This document shows, in pieces, positions 1 through 5,191 of a stretch of 5,643 bases of DNA. The notes below the pieces were generated by a model, which worked only from the letters and a program-made list of their open reading frames with translations, did no database searches and had not been told where the DNA came from. Origin of the DNA: an uncultured Prevotella sp. (GTDB lineage Bacteria; Bacteroidota; Bacteroidia; Bacteroidales; Bacteroidaceae); assembly GCA_937880835.1 (NCBI GenBank), contig CALGRN010000299.1:1-5643 (forward strand). Reading direction: 5' to 3'. Made by a program: the position numbers and the translations under genes. The first letter of the stretch is position 1; each line of letters begins with the position of its first letter.

Positions 1-2
1 TC

Positions 3-23
3 GGACAGACACGGGGGCTGTCC
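3..23. repeat. GC-rich hairpin at window edge, possibly a dispersed palindromic repeat
   Basis: GGACAG (3-8) and CTGTCC (18-23) form a 6-bp stem around a 9-base G-rich loop. The block up to about base 32 is much richer in G and C than the AT-rich DNA after it, and it abuts the window start, so the element may extend outside. The shape resembles REP-like intergenic palindromes. Only one copy is visible, so calling it a repeat family is inference. It could also be the terminator stem of an upstream gene, but no T-run follows on the plus strand. Confidence 0.4.
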
Positions 24-94
24 CTACGTGCGGTTATAATTAAATCTTTTGGATTAAATTAATCGAACTCCGGTTAAATTATACAACATTTTAT

Positions 95-125
95 TTTGCA
101 CTTCGGTCTGTTTATATTAATTTTG
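95..125 (+). promoter_or_regulatory. Bacteroidetes-type promoter of the 208-residue unknown protein gene
   Basis: A -33 element TTTG (95-98) is followed after exactly 19 bases by TAATTTTG (118-125), which fits the Bacteroidetes primary-sigma -7 consensus TAnnTTTG. Transcription should start a few bases after 125, around 130-133, giving a leader of about 46-49 bases before the ATG at 179. Both boxes sit in copies of the same 10-mer TTTTGCACTT (94-103 and 121-130). Confidence 0.75.
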
Positions 126-136
126 CACTTGTAAAT

Positions 137-151
137 AGGACATATTGTCCT
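137..151. promoter_or_regulatory. Inverted repeat just downstream of the predicted transcription start (operator or leader hairpin)
   Basis: AGGACA-TAT-TGTCCT is a perfect 6-bp inverted repeat with a 3-base centre. Allowing one bulged C (152), the arms extend to ATAGGACA / TGTCCT-TAT. It begins a few bases after the inferred start site, where a bound repressor would block initiation or early elongation. No regulator gene is present to match it. A small hairpin in the mRNA leader is possible, but its 3-base loop makes that less favourable than a DNA-binding site. Confidence 0.45.
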
Positions 152-178
152 CTATTATTCAGTATAATTATAAACTTT

Positions 179-805
179 ATGGGAGTATTTTCTAAAATAT
201 TTAGCAAAAAAGATGAAAAAGAAGTAGGTGGAATGGAAGACTATATGTCTCTCGTACGTGTTTATTTCCAAGCTTCATTGGCGTCAAATTTAGGTATCAC
301 CAACCTGTCGATGCTGCCGGATTTAAGGATGTTCAAAGCAACATTGCACGTTCCTACAATAAATAACAAATTAGGATTAGGAGAGAAAAATCATTGTCGT
401 AAAATGCTGAAAGAGCTATATAGAACCGATGATCTTTTCTTCAAAGAGATAGATACAAGTATAAAGAAGAACTGTCGCAAGATACAAGACGTTCAGACAT
501 ACCTAATTCAATTTCAAGGATTTACCCAAGAACTGATGATGTTAATGGGAAATCTGATGAAGTTTAAACTGCGTATGCCATCTATATTCAAGAAACTCAT
601 ATACTCTATGACAGAAAAGACGGTAAACGACATATTCTCAAAGAATGATTACAGCGATGCCGGAGTGATGAAATCAATAGTGGCAATAAGGCAATACAAC
701 AAGAAATTGGGATTCAGTCAGAAATGGATTACCGACTTTGTTTATCAAGTTGTAATGCTTGCAAAAAAAGAACCGAAACCCAACTCCGAAGATAAAGGGA
801 AATAA
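179..805 (+). CDS. Uncharacterised 208-residue protein
   Basis: I do not recognise a named family. The protein has a lysine-rich start (MGVFSKIFSKKDEKE), then a body that reads as mostly helical: a hydrophobic, methionine-rich stretch at residues 112-135 (containing LMMLMGNLMKFKLRMP), repeated basic and aromatic residues, and a polar, charged tail (residues 196-208). No signal peptide, clear transmembrane span or catalytic motif is visible. The methionine-rich stretch is too interrupted by charged and polar residues to be a convincing membrane helix. The ATG at 179 is chosen because it lies about 47 bases below an exact promoter and is preceded by an A/T-rich leader; the reading frame is long and uninterrupted. 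It is followed by 122 bases with a separate promoter for the next operon, so it is probably its own transcription unit, perhaps with read-through because no strong terminator is seen. Base and codon use match its neighbours. A cytoplasmic, possibly membrane-peripheral protein is an inference. Confidence 0.85.
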   Translation: MGVFSKIFSKKDEKEVGGMEDYMSLVRVYFQASLASNLGITNLSMLPDLRMFKATLHVPTINNKLGLGEKNHCRKMLKELYRTDDLFFKEIDTSIKKNCRKIQDVQTYLIQFQGFTQELMMLMGNLMKFKLRMPSIFKKLIYSMTEKTVNDIFSKNDYSDAGVMKSIVAIRQYNKKLGFSQKWITDFVYQVVMLAKKEPKPNSEDKGK

Positions 806-877
806 TAACATTTTGCCGGTTTTATCACAAAATATGAAATAAAAAGAAATAACTTAAACAAAAACTTTAATAATAAT

Positions 878-908
878 TTTGATTTTACGAATAATAAAGC
901 TAATTTTG
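878..908 (+). promoter_or_regulatory. Bacteroidetes-type promoter of the coiled-coil/zapA/rny operon
   Basis: TTTG (878-881), 19 bases, then TAATTTTG (901-908): the same architecture and spacing as the promoter at 95-125. The start site should fall near 913-916, leaving an unusually short leader of about 12-15 bases before the ATG at 928. A second TAATTTTG at 874-881 overlaps the -33 box but has no TTTG at the correct distance upstream. Confidence 0.75.
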
Positions 909-927
909 TAACCAAATTGCAAATCGT

Positions 928-1221
928 ATGTCTGTAAATGATAAAACTTTAACACTGTTCACAACACGCATAAGACAGATGATTCTTCAATATAAAGAAC
1001 TGAAAAAGGAAAATGGAGAATTATATGCAATGGTTGATGAGCGCGATGTTGCCATAGAACAGTTAAAAGCAAAGTTGAATCAACTACAAAACGATTACAA
1101 TTCACTCAAAATGGCAAAGATGCTTGAAATCACGGATGGAGATATGGAGTCGGCGCAGAAGCGGGTCTCAAAACTTATCAGAGATGTGAACAAGTGTATA
1201 ACGCTGCTGAGTGGGAAATAA
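928..1221 (+). CDS. Small coiled-coil protein upstream of zapA (putative ZapA partner)
   Basis: This 97-residue protein has a continuous heptad-like helix from about residue 10 to 62, rich in Leu, Lys and Glu (for example QLKAKLNQLQNDYNSLK), then a short conserved-looking C-terminal part, SKLIRDVNKCITLLSGK. It has no signal peptide or membrane span. It is the first gene of an operon, and its stop lies 8 bases before the ATG of zapA, so the two are almost certainly co-translated. Small coiled-coil proteins such as ZapB act with ZapA at the FtsZ ring in Proteobacteria. A comparable role here is inferred from gene position, size and coiled coil only, since I see no clear sequence match to ZapB. 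The ATG at 928 is preferred because it sits directly below the promoter. Confidence 0.85.
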   Translation: MSVNDKTLTLFTTRIRQMILQYKELKKENGELYAMVDERDVAIEQLKAKLNQLQNDYNSLKMAKMLEITDGDMESAQKRVSKLIRDVNKCITLLSGK

Positions 1222-1229
1222 ACGAAGTA

Positions 1230-1523
1230 ATGGCAGAAGAGAAAAAATTACATATAACACTTCATGTTTATGATACTGATATTGCAGTGAATGTAATACC
1301 GGAAGATGAGGAATTGTATCGTAATGCTGCAAGACTTATTACTGAAACAGTAAATACATATGCAAATCTTTTCAAAGGTAAGAAAAGCGACAAGGACTTA
1401 TTGTATATGGCTCTGATAGATATTTCGCTTAGATTTCAGAGAGAATCTAAACGTAACGATACAGCACCGTTCAGTGATATTCTCGGCAAGATTACTTCGG
1501 AAATAGAAGAAGCTTTAAAATAA
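1230..1523 (+). CDS. zapA: Cell division protein ZapA
   Basis: ZapA binds FtsZ in the cytoplasm and promotes bundling and cross-linking of its filaments at the division ring. The 97-residue product fits the small ZapA family: an N-terminal beta strand pair (KKLHITLHVYDTDIAVNVIPEDE, seen in two parts at about residues 5-26), the helix start EELYRNAARLITETVN (26-41), and a long C-terminal dimerisation helix containing DKDLLYMALIDISLRFQRE. The frame is open further upstream to an ATG at 1194, but that would overlap the end of the preceding gene by 28 bases and add 12 residues not expected in the family. The ATG at 1230 gives the usual MAEEKKLHI-type beginning and an 8-base gap. It lies between the coiled-coil gene and rny, without internal promoter or terminator. 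Confidence 0.88.
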   Translation: MAEEKKLHITLHVYDTDIAVNVIPEDEELYRNAARLITETVNTYANLFKGKKSDKDLLYMALIDISLRFQRESKRNDTAPFSDILGKITSEIEEALK

Positions 1524-1548
1524 AGAGAATATTAATAAATTAAATAAT

Positions 1549-3084
1549 ATGATTGTTACAATAATTATTGCAGCTGTTGCACTTATAATCGGTGGAATAG
1601 CAGGATACATAATTTTCCGATATATAATAAAAGGGAAATACAACGAGATAATGAACTCGGCAAATAAAGAAGCCGATGTAATAAAAGAGAAAAAACTGCT
1701 TGAAGTTAAGGAGAAATTCCTAAATAAAAAAGCAGAATTGGAAAAAGAAGTACAAGCTCGCAATCAGAAAATACAACAAAGTGAGAACCGTCTAAAACAA
1801 CGTGAAATCTCATTAAATCAGCGTCAGGAAGAATTAGGACGACGCAAACAAGAAGTCGATCAGCAGCAAACAAGAATCGACAACGAAAAGAAAATGCTAC
1901 AAGTAAAGCAAGTAGAGCTTGAAAAGATGCAGATACAAGAGCGTGAAAAACTTGAAGAATTGTCGGGACTAAGTGCAGAAGAAGCAAAGCAACGTCTTGT
2001 TGACAGTCTGAAAGACGAAGCCAAAATGGATGCTGCAAGCTATGTAAATGAAATTATGGATGAGGCTAAACTGAATGCGAATGCGCAGGCTAAGAAGATT
2101 GTAATACAGACAATACAGCGAGTAGCTACCGAAACTGCAATTGAAAATTCAGTGAGTGTATTCCATATTGAGAATGATGAAGTAAAAGGACGAATAATAG
2201 GACGCGAGGGAAGAAACATACGAGCACTTGAAGCTGCAACCGGTGTTGAGATTGTTGTTGACGATACTCCGGAAGCTATTGTGATATCTGCATTCGACCC
2301 AATAAGGCGCGAAGTATGTCGTTTGGCACTTCATCAGCTTGTTGCTGATGGACGAATACATCCTGCGAGAATAGAGGAGGTTGTTGCAAAGGTTAAGAAA
2401 CAGCTTGAAAATGAAGTAATAGAAACAGGTAAACGTACAACAATAGATCTTGGAATACACGGATTGCACCCGGAACTCGTAAGAATTGTAGGTAAGATGA
2501 AGTATCGTTCTTCTTATGGACAGAACCTGCTTCAACATGCGAGAGAAACTGCAAATCTTTGTGCGGTAATGGCTGCGGAGTTAGGATTGAACCCAAAGAA
2601 AGCGAAACGAGCAGGCTTGTTGCATGATATTGGTAAAGTGCCTGATGAAGAAAGTGAACTGCCACATGCCCTTTATGGTGCTAAGATAGCAGAGAAATAT
2701 AAAGAGAAACCCGATATTGTGAATGCAATCGGCGCTCACCATGATGAGATAGAGATGAATACTTTGTTAGCTCCTATCGTTCAGGTGTGCGATGCTATAT
2801 CAGGTGCACGTCCCGGAGCGCGTAGAGAAATTGTTGAAGCATATATAAAACGCCTTAACGATCTTGAAGCGATTGCAATGAGTTATCCCGGCGTTACAAA
2901 AACGTATGCAATACAGGCAGGTAGAGAATTGCGTGTGATTGTGGGTGCAGACAAGATGGATGATAAAGATACCGAATCTTTATCAGGTGAGATTGCAACA
3001 AAGATACAAAACGAAATGACTTATCCCGGACAAGTTAAGATAACCGTTATAAGGGAAACAAGATCGGTTGCGTATGCTAAATAG
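1549..3084 (+). CDS. rny: Ribonuclease Y
   Basis: RNase Y is a membrane-anchored endonuclease that starts mRNA decay. All expected domains are present in its 511 residues, close to the roughly 520 of the Bacillus subtilis enzyme. An N-terminal membrane anchor (about 2-24) is followed by a long Glu/Lys/Gln-rich coiled coil (about 30-190). The KH RNA-binding domain (about 203-270) carries the GxxG loop GREG at 218-221. The HD phosphohydrolase domain has H330, the H359-D360 pair in LLHDIGK, HHDE at 397-400 and D415, the likely metal ligands, and is followed by the family's C-terminal region to YAK. No key residue is missing. The start lies 25 bases after the zapA stop across an AT-only-like spacer with no promoter, so it is read as the last gene of the operon. 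Two hairpins follow the stop at once. Confidence 0.96.
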   Translation: MIVTIIIAAVALIIGGIAGYIIFRYIIKGKYNEIMNSANKEADVIKEKKLLEVKEKFLNKKAELEKEVQARNQKIQQSENRLKQREISLNQRQEELGRRKQEVDQQQTRIDNEKKMLQVKQVELEKMQIQEREKLEELSGLSAEEAKQRLVDSLKDEAKMDAASYVNEIMDEAKLNANAQAKKIVIQTIQRVATETAIENSVSVFHIENDEVKGRIIGREGRNIRALEAATGVEIVVDDTPEAIVISAFDPIRREVCRLALHQLVADGRIHPARIEEVVAKVKKQLENEVIETGKRTTIDLGIHGLHPELVRIVGKMKYRSSYGQNLLQHARETANLCAVMAAELGLNPKKAKRAGLLHDIGKVPDEESELPHALYGAKIAEKYKEKPDIVNAIGAHHDEIEMNTLLAPIVQVCDAISGARPGARREIVEAYIKRLNDLEAIAMSYPGVTKTYAIQAGRELRVIVGADKMDDKDTESLSGEIATKIQNEMTYPGQVKITVIRETRSVAYAK

Positions 3085-3086
3085 AA

Positions 3087-3109
3087 TATCAATTTCGATT
3101 AAATTGATA
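3087..3109 (+). other. AT-rich hairpin directly after the rny stop
   Basis: TATCAATTT (3087-3095) and AAATTGATA (3101-3109) pair perfectly over 9 bp around the loop CGATT. The stem starts two bases after the rny stop codon and touches the foot of the terminator stem that follows, giving two stacked hairpins at the 3' end of the operon mRNA. It has no GC core or T-run, so it is probably not a terminator itself; protection of the transcript end is an inference. Confidence 0.5.
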
Positions 3110-3141
3110 AAAGGGGGTGATAGAAATGTCACCCCCTTTTT
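3109..3141 (+). terminator. Intrinsic terminator of the coiled-coil/zapA/rny operon
   Basis: The stem AAAAGGGGGTGA (3109-3120) pairs with TCACCCCCTTTT (3129-3140) over 12 bp, 8 of them in a GC-rich core, around the 8-base loop TAGAAATG, and ends in a run of five T. It lies 24 bases after the rny stop. The A-run at the left foot also makes it usable on the opposite strand. Confidence 0.9.
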
Positions 3142-3203
3142 ATATTATTTGAAAATCATCTTATAAAAATAATCTCGTTTTTGTATTTTTTAATAAGATT
3201 TTA

Positions 3204-3217
3204 AACTTACGTAAGTT
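3204..3217. repeat. 14-bp perfect palindrome
   Basis: AACTTACGTAAGTT reads the same on both strands with no spacer. Such even, spacer-free symmetry is more typical of a DNA site for a dimeric protein than of an RNA hairpin. No promoter with good boxes lies next to it, so its function is unknown. Confidence 0.45.
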
Positions 3218-3360
3218 AGATGAAAGCAGTTTGATGTATATAATTAACCTTATTTACCTATATAATCAATATCTGTTTTAAGACCTTTATTCAACACGTA
3301 AATGAGGGTTTACAATAAAGCACTATAAAACCGCTCGGTGATATTTATCAAGATAAGGTA

Positions 3361-3449
3361 TAGAACACAATTGTATCCTGCTTAAAAATCAGTCGACTAA
3401 TTTTCAAAATTAGTCGACTGATTTTTTGTGTTCTGACGACTGATTTTTT
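3361..3449. repeat. Compound palindrome: 43-bp near-perfect inverted repeat nested in an outer inverted repeat
   Basis: The inner element (3384-3426) has two 21-base arms complementary at every position around a single central C (3405); each arm contains the palindrome GTCGAC. The outer pair AGAACACAA (3362-3370) and TTGTGTTCT (3426-3434) forms a further 9 bp, leaving 13 unpaired bases (3371-3383) on the left side only. The right arm's end, CGACTGATTTTTT (3415-3427), is repeated exactly at 3437-3449. As RNA it would form a stem of about 19-20 bp ending in T- or U-runs on either strand, so it may serve as a bidirectional terminator for the converging units. It lies about 265 bases beyond the minus-strand gene and 240 beyond an already adequate terminator. 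The nested, repeated layout also suits a dispersed palindromic element. Confidence 0.8.
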
Positions 3450-3558
3450 ATATTTCCCATATCATCATGTGCAACATCCCGACAGTAATGTTTGTTTACA
3501 TTGAAGTGCAGAAGCTGCCATTTAAATAAGAACCGATTAAATTGGATGTGTACTGCTG

Positions 3559-3566
3559 TATTTTTG
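3559..3566 (+). promoter_or_regulatory. Isolated promoter-like -7 box in the convergent gap
   Basis: TATTTTTG fits TAnnTTTG and is followed by GCACC, similar to the TTTTGCACTT context of the first promoter in this window. No TTTG lies 19 bases upstream; the nearest TTG (3542-3544) leaves only 14 bases. No gene follows on the plus strand, so this is either fortuitous, a remnant, or the start of an unannotated small RNA. Confidence 0.2.
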
Positions 3567-3690
3567 CACCAAACAATACGGTGAAAGAATAAAGTATAGG
3601 AGAAATCCTTTAAACGATAAAAATGGAGTAATAAAAAATATATCTATTCATAAAATTATCGTACGGGGTAATAGCGTCAAAATCACATTA

Positions 3691-4170
3691 TTATGTAAAA
3701 AGTCGTGTTCCTATTAAATTAGCGAGCCATACCAATGCGAAAAACATAAAAATTATAGCTGCGATAATTAAGAAAATGATTATTGCTGTCTGCAATGCTT
3801 TCTTATTTACCTCGCGAATAATATCTTTATCATCGTTAATGAAACCGTCTATAAGTGACATGTTTCTTACGTTAGACTTGTGGAAGAAGTCTATCATGTC
3901 CCCCACATAAAAAGGAATAAGCCCTAATAAGATATCTCGTAAAGTGTTGTTTATTATTGCAAGCGTCAATGGTATAGAGCGAAGGCGGAAGAAACAGAAA
4001 TATGCGTGTACAATGGAAAATAATGCTGATACGGCGTCGCCTATACCACCGGGTATAAATCCGATTATTGCATCGATATAGTACTTGTCGGAATAACGTG
4101 TAATATTTTGCATTACTTTGTATATGGAATCTTCTTTGAGTTTCAGCGTTCTTTCGTTCTTTTTGTTCAT
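3691..4170 (-). CDS. DUF4112-type small membrane protein
   Basis: The 159-residue product matches the DUF4112 pattern, whose biochemical role is unknown. The core holds DAIIGFIPGGIGD (33-45), then a hydrophobic segment (about 46-62), then DILLGLIPFYVGD (79-91) and the family-like stretch FFHKSNVRN (95-103). A strong transmembrane helix lies near the C-terminus (about 127-150), after the charged linker NDDKDIIREVNKK. The N-terminus is short and lysine-rich without a signal peptide. The ATG at 4170 is preceded on the coding strand by an A-rich stretch typical of this organism's starts. It lies 43 bases downstream of queG with no promoter boxes between, so it is probably the last gene of that operon. 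No strong terminator follows within 200 bases. Insertion in the inner membrane is likely from the sequence; the function is not inferred. Confidence 0.85.
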   Translation of the reverse strand: MNKKNERTLKLKEDSIYKVMQNITRYSDKYYIDAIIGFIPGGIGDAVSALFSIVHAYFCFFRLRSIPLTLAIINNTLRDILLGLIPFYVGDMIDFFHKSNVRNMSLIDGFINDDKDIIREVNKKALQTAIIIFLIIAAIIFMFFALVWLANLIGTRLFT

Positions 4171-4213
4171 TTAAGTCGTGTATTTGTTTTTATTGGTTTC
4201 TCACACCATACAA

Positions 4214-5191
4214 TCATTGTTCCTTATTTTCGTTGACAGCCTTTATATTTCTCATAAGTCCGTTATATTTAGCCCTCTTCACGGCACTGCCTTTGAACAA
4301 ACTTCTATATTCATCCTCTGTCAAGTTATGCCATTTTTCCTTTGTCATGTTTAAAAGTTCTTCTTTCGGTTGAAGTTCCGGCTCTCTATTTGGTATGGCT
4401 TTATTGTTCCAAGGACAAGCCGCGAGACATTTGTCGCAACCGTAGATCGAATTATCTATTTTCCTTTTGGCTATATCGGAAAGTTCTCCTTTGTTCTCAA
4501 TAGTTTGATAGGAAAGGCAAAGACTTGCATCAAAAGTATTCTGTTTGTCACTCAACGCACCGGAAGGACATGCTTCTATGCATCTGTGACAATTTCCGCA
4601 ACGATTATTTTGAGCAGTATCATAGTCAAGTTCAATATCCACAAAAAGTTCTCCGAGATAAAACATACTGCCTGCATTTGGTATTATCAGTTGATGATTT
4701 TTACCTATCCAGCCCAAACCTGCTTTCACTGCCCAATATCTTTCAAGCACCGGTGCAGTGTCGCAGAATATTCTGCATCGTATCTTATCCTTGTCGTATG
4801 CATCCGTTTTCTGCTCATCATGTGACAATGCGTTAACGAAACCGAGTTTATACGCCAGACTATTGAGCTTCTTTTTCATTATGTCGTGATAGTCCATCCC
4901 ATACGCATACACTGCGAGTTGATATTCGTCTTCGGGTATCCGTTTTGCAGGAGCGTAATTCAACGCCACGCTTATGATGCTCTTTACACCGTCCATGAGG
5001 AGCAACGGATTAAGTCTTTTTTCCGTATAGCTATTCATATATCCCATGTCTGCGTGTTTTCCCCTGTCCAACCACATGTTCAGATGCTCTGCATTGATAT
5101 TGTCCACCGGTTCGGCTTTCGCTATGCCACAAGCAAAAAAGCCGAGACGCAGAGCCTCAGCTTTTATTTCATTCGAAAGTCTTGAATTCAT
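4214..5191 (-). CDS. queG: Epoxyqueuosine reductase QueG
   Basis: QueG reduces epoxyqueuosine to queuosine in the wobble position of GUN-anticodon tRNAs, the last step of queuosine synthesis, using cobalamin and two 4Fe-4S clusters in the cytoplasm. The catalytic-site block CDTAPVLERYW (143-153, D144 the likely acid) and GLGWIGKN (158-165) are present. The cluster ligands follow as CGNCHRCIEACP (C198, C201, C204, C208), C225 in LCLSYQ, and GCDKCLAACPWN (C252, C255, C259). All eight cysteines are intact. At 325 residues it is shorter than the Escherichia coli protein (379), lacking part of the C-terminal HEAT-like tRNA-binding region, which appears usual in this group. The ATG at 5191 overlaps the end of the deacetylase gene by 23 bases in another frame, which supports translational coupling. 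Confidence 0.95.
   Translation of the reverse strand: MNSRLSNEIKAEALRLGFFACGIAKAEPVDNINAEHLNMWLDRGKHADMGYMNSYTEKRLNPLLLMDGVKSIISVALNYAPAKRIPEDEYQLAVYAYGMDYHDIMKKKLNSLAYKLGFVNALSHDEQKTDAYDKDKIRCRIFCDTAPVLERYWAVKAGLGWIGKNHQLIIPNAGSMFYLGELFVDIELDYDTAQNNRCGNCHRCIEACPSGALSDKQNTFDASLCLSYQTIENKGELSDIAKRKIDNSIYGCDKCLAACPWNNKAIPNREPELQPKEELLNMTKEKWHNLTEDEYRSLFKGSAVKRAKYNGLMRNIKAVNENKEQ

Larger units (their letters stand above)
3142..3690. other. Convergent intergenic region without a convincing protein gene
   Basis: About 550 bases separate the rny terminator from the end of the oppositely oriented DUF4112-type gene. Both strands are full of stops. The region contains a 14-bp palindrome (3204-3217), a weak stem TTATC-AA-GATAA (3345-3356), a large compound palindrome (3361-3449), a 20-codon reading frame (3467-3529) and a lone promoter-like -7 box (3559-3566). 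It could house a small RNA or be the remains of a deleted gene; neither is shown by the sequence. No tRNA-like fold was recognised. Confidence 0.6.

Noticed and set aside
806..840. Terminator after the 208-residue protein gene
   Set aside because: ATTTTG (810-815) and CAAAAT (828-833) can pair over 6 bp, but the stem is weak, the loop is 12 bases and no T-run follows.
1194..1229. Longer zapA starting at the upstream ATG (12 extra residues)
   Set aside because: It would overlap the preceding gene by 28 bases, and the extension does not look like family sequence; the ATG at 1230 gives a typical ZapA beginning and an 8-base gap.
1524..1548. A 6S RNA or other RNA gene between zapA and rny
   Set aside because: In some bacteria zapA neighbours the 6S RNA gene, but here only 25 AT-rich bases separate zapA from rny, too few for any such RNA.
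1706..2665. Several minus-strand open frames inside rny
   Set aside because: They lie antisense to a clearly recognised, fully intact RNase Y and show compositions expected of shadow frames, with no promoter or recognisable domain.
3305..3335. tRNA-like or structured RNA around GGTTT / AAACC and CCGCTCGG
   Set aside because: Only short stems with a 16-base loop can be drawn; no cloverleaf, conserved T-loop sequence or terminator is present.
3405..3412. Minus-strand -7 box (TAATTTTG) inside the large palindrome
   Set aside because: It matches TAnnTTTG, but no TTTG lies at the needed distance upstream on that strand; it arises from the palindrome's AT-rich centre.
3671..3700. Terminator directly after the DUF4112-type gene
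   Set aside because: On the coding strand ACAT-AATA-ATGT forms only a 4-bp AT stem, too weak for intrinsic termination.
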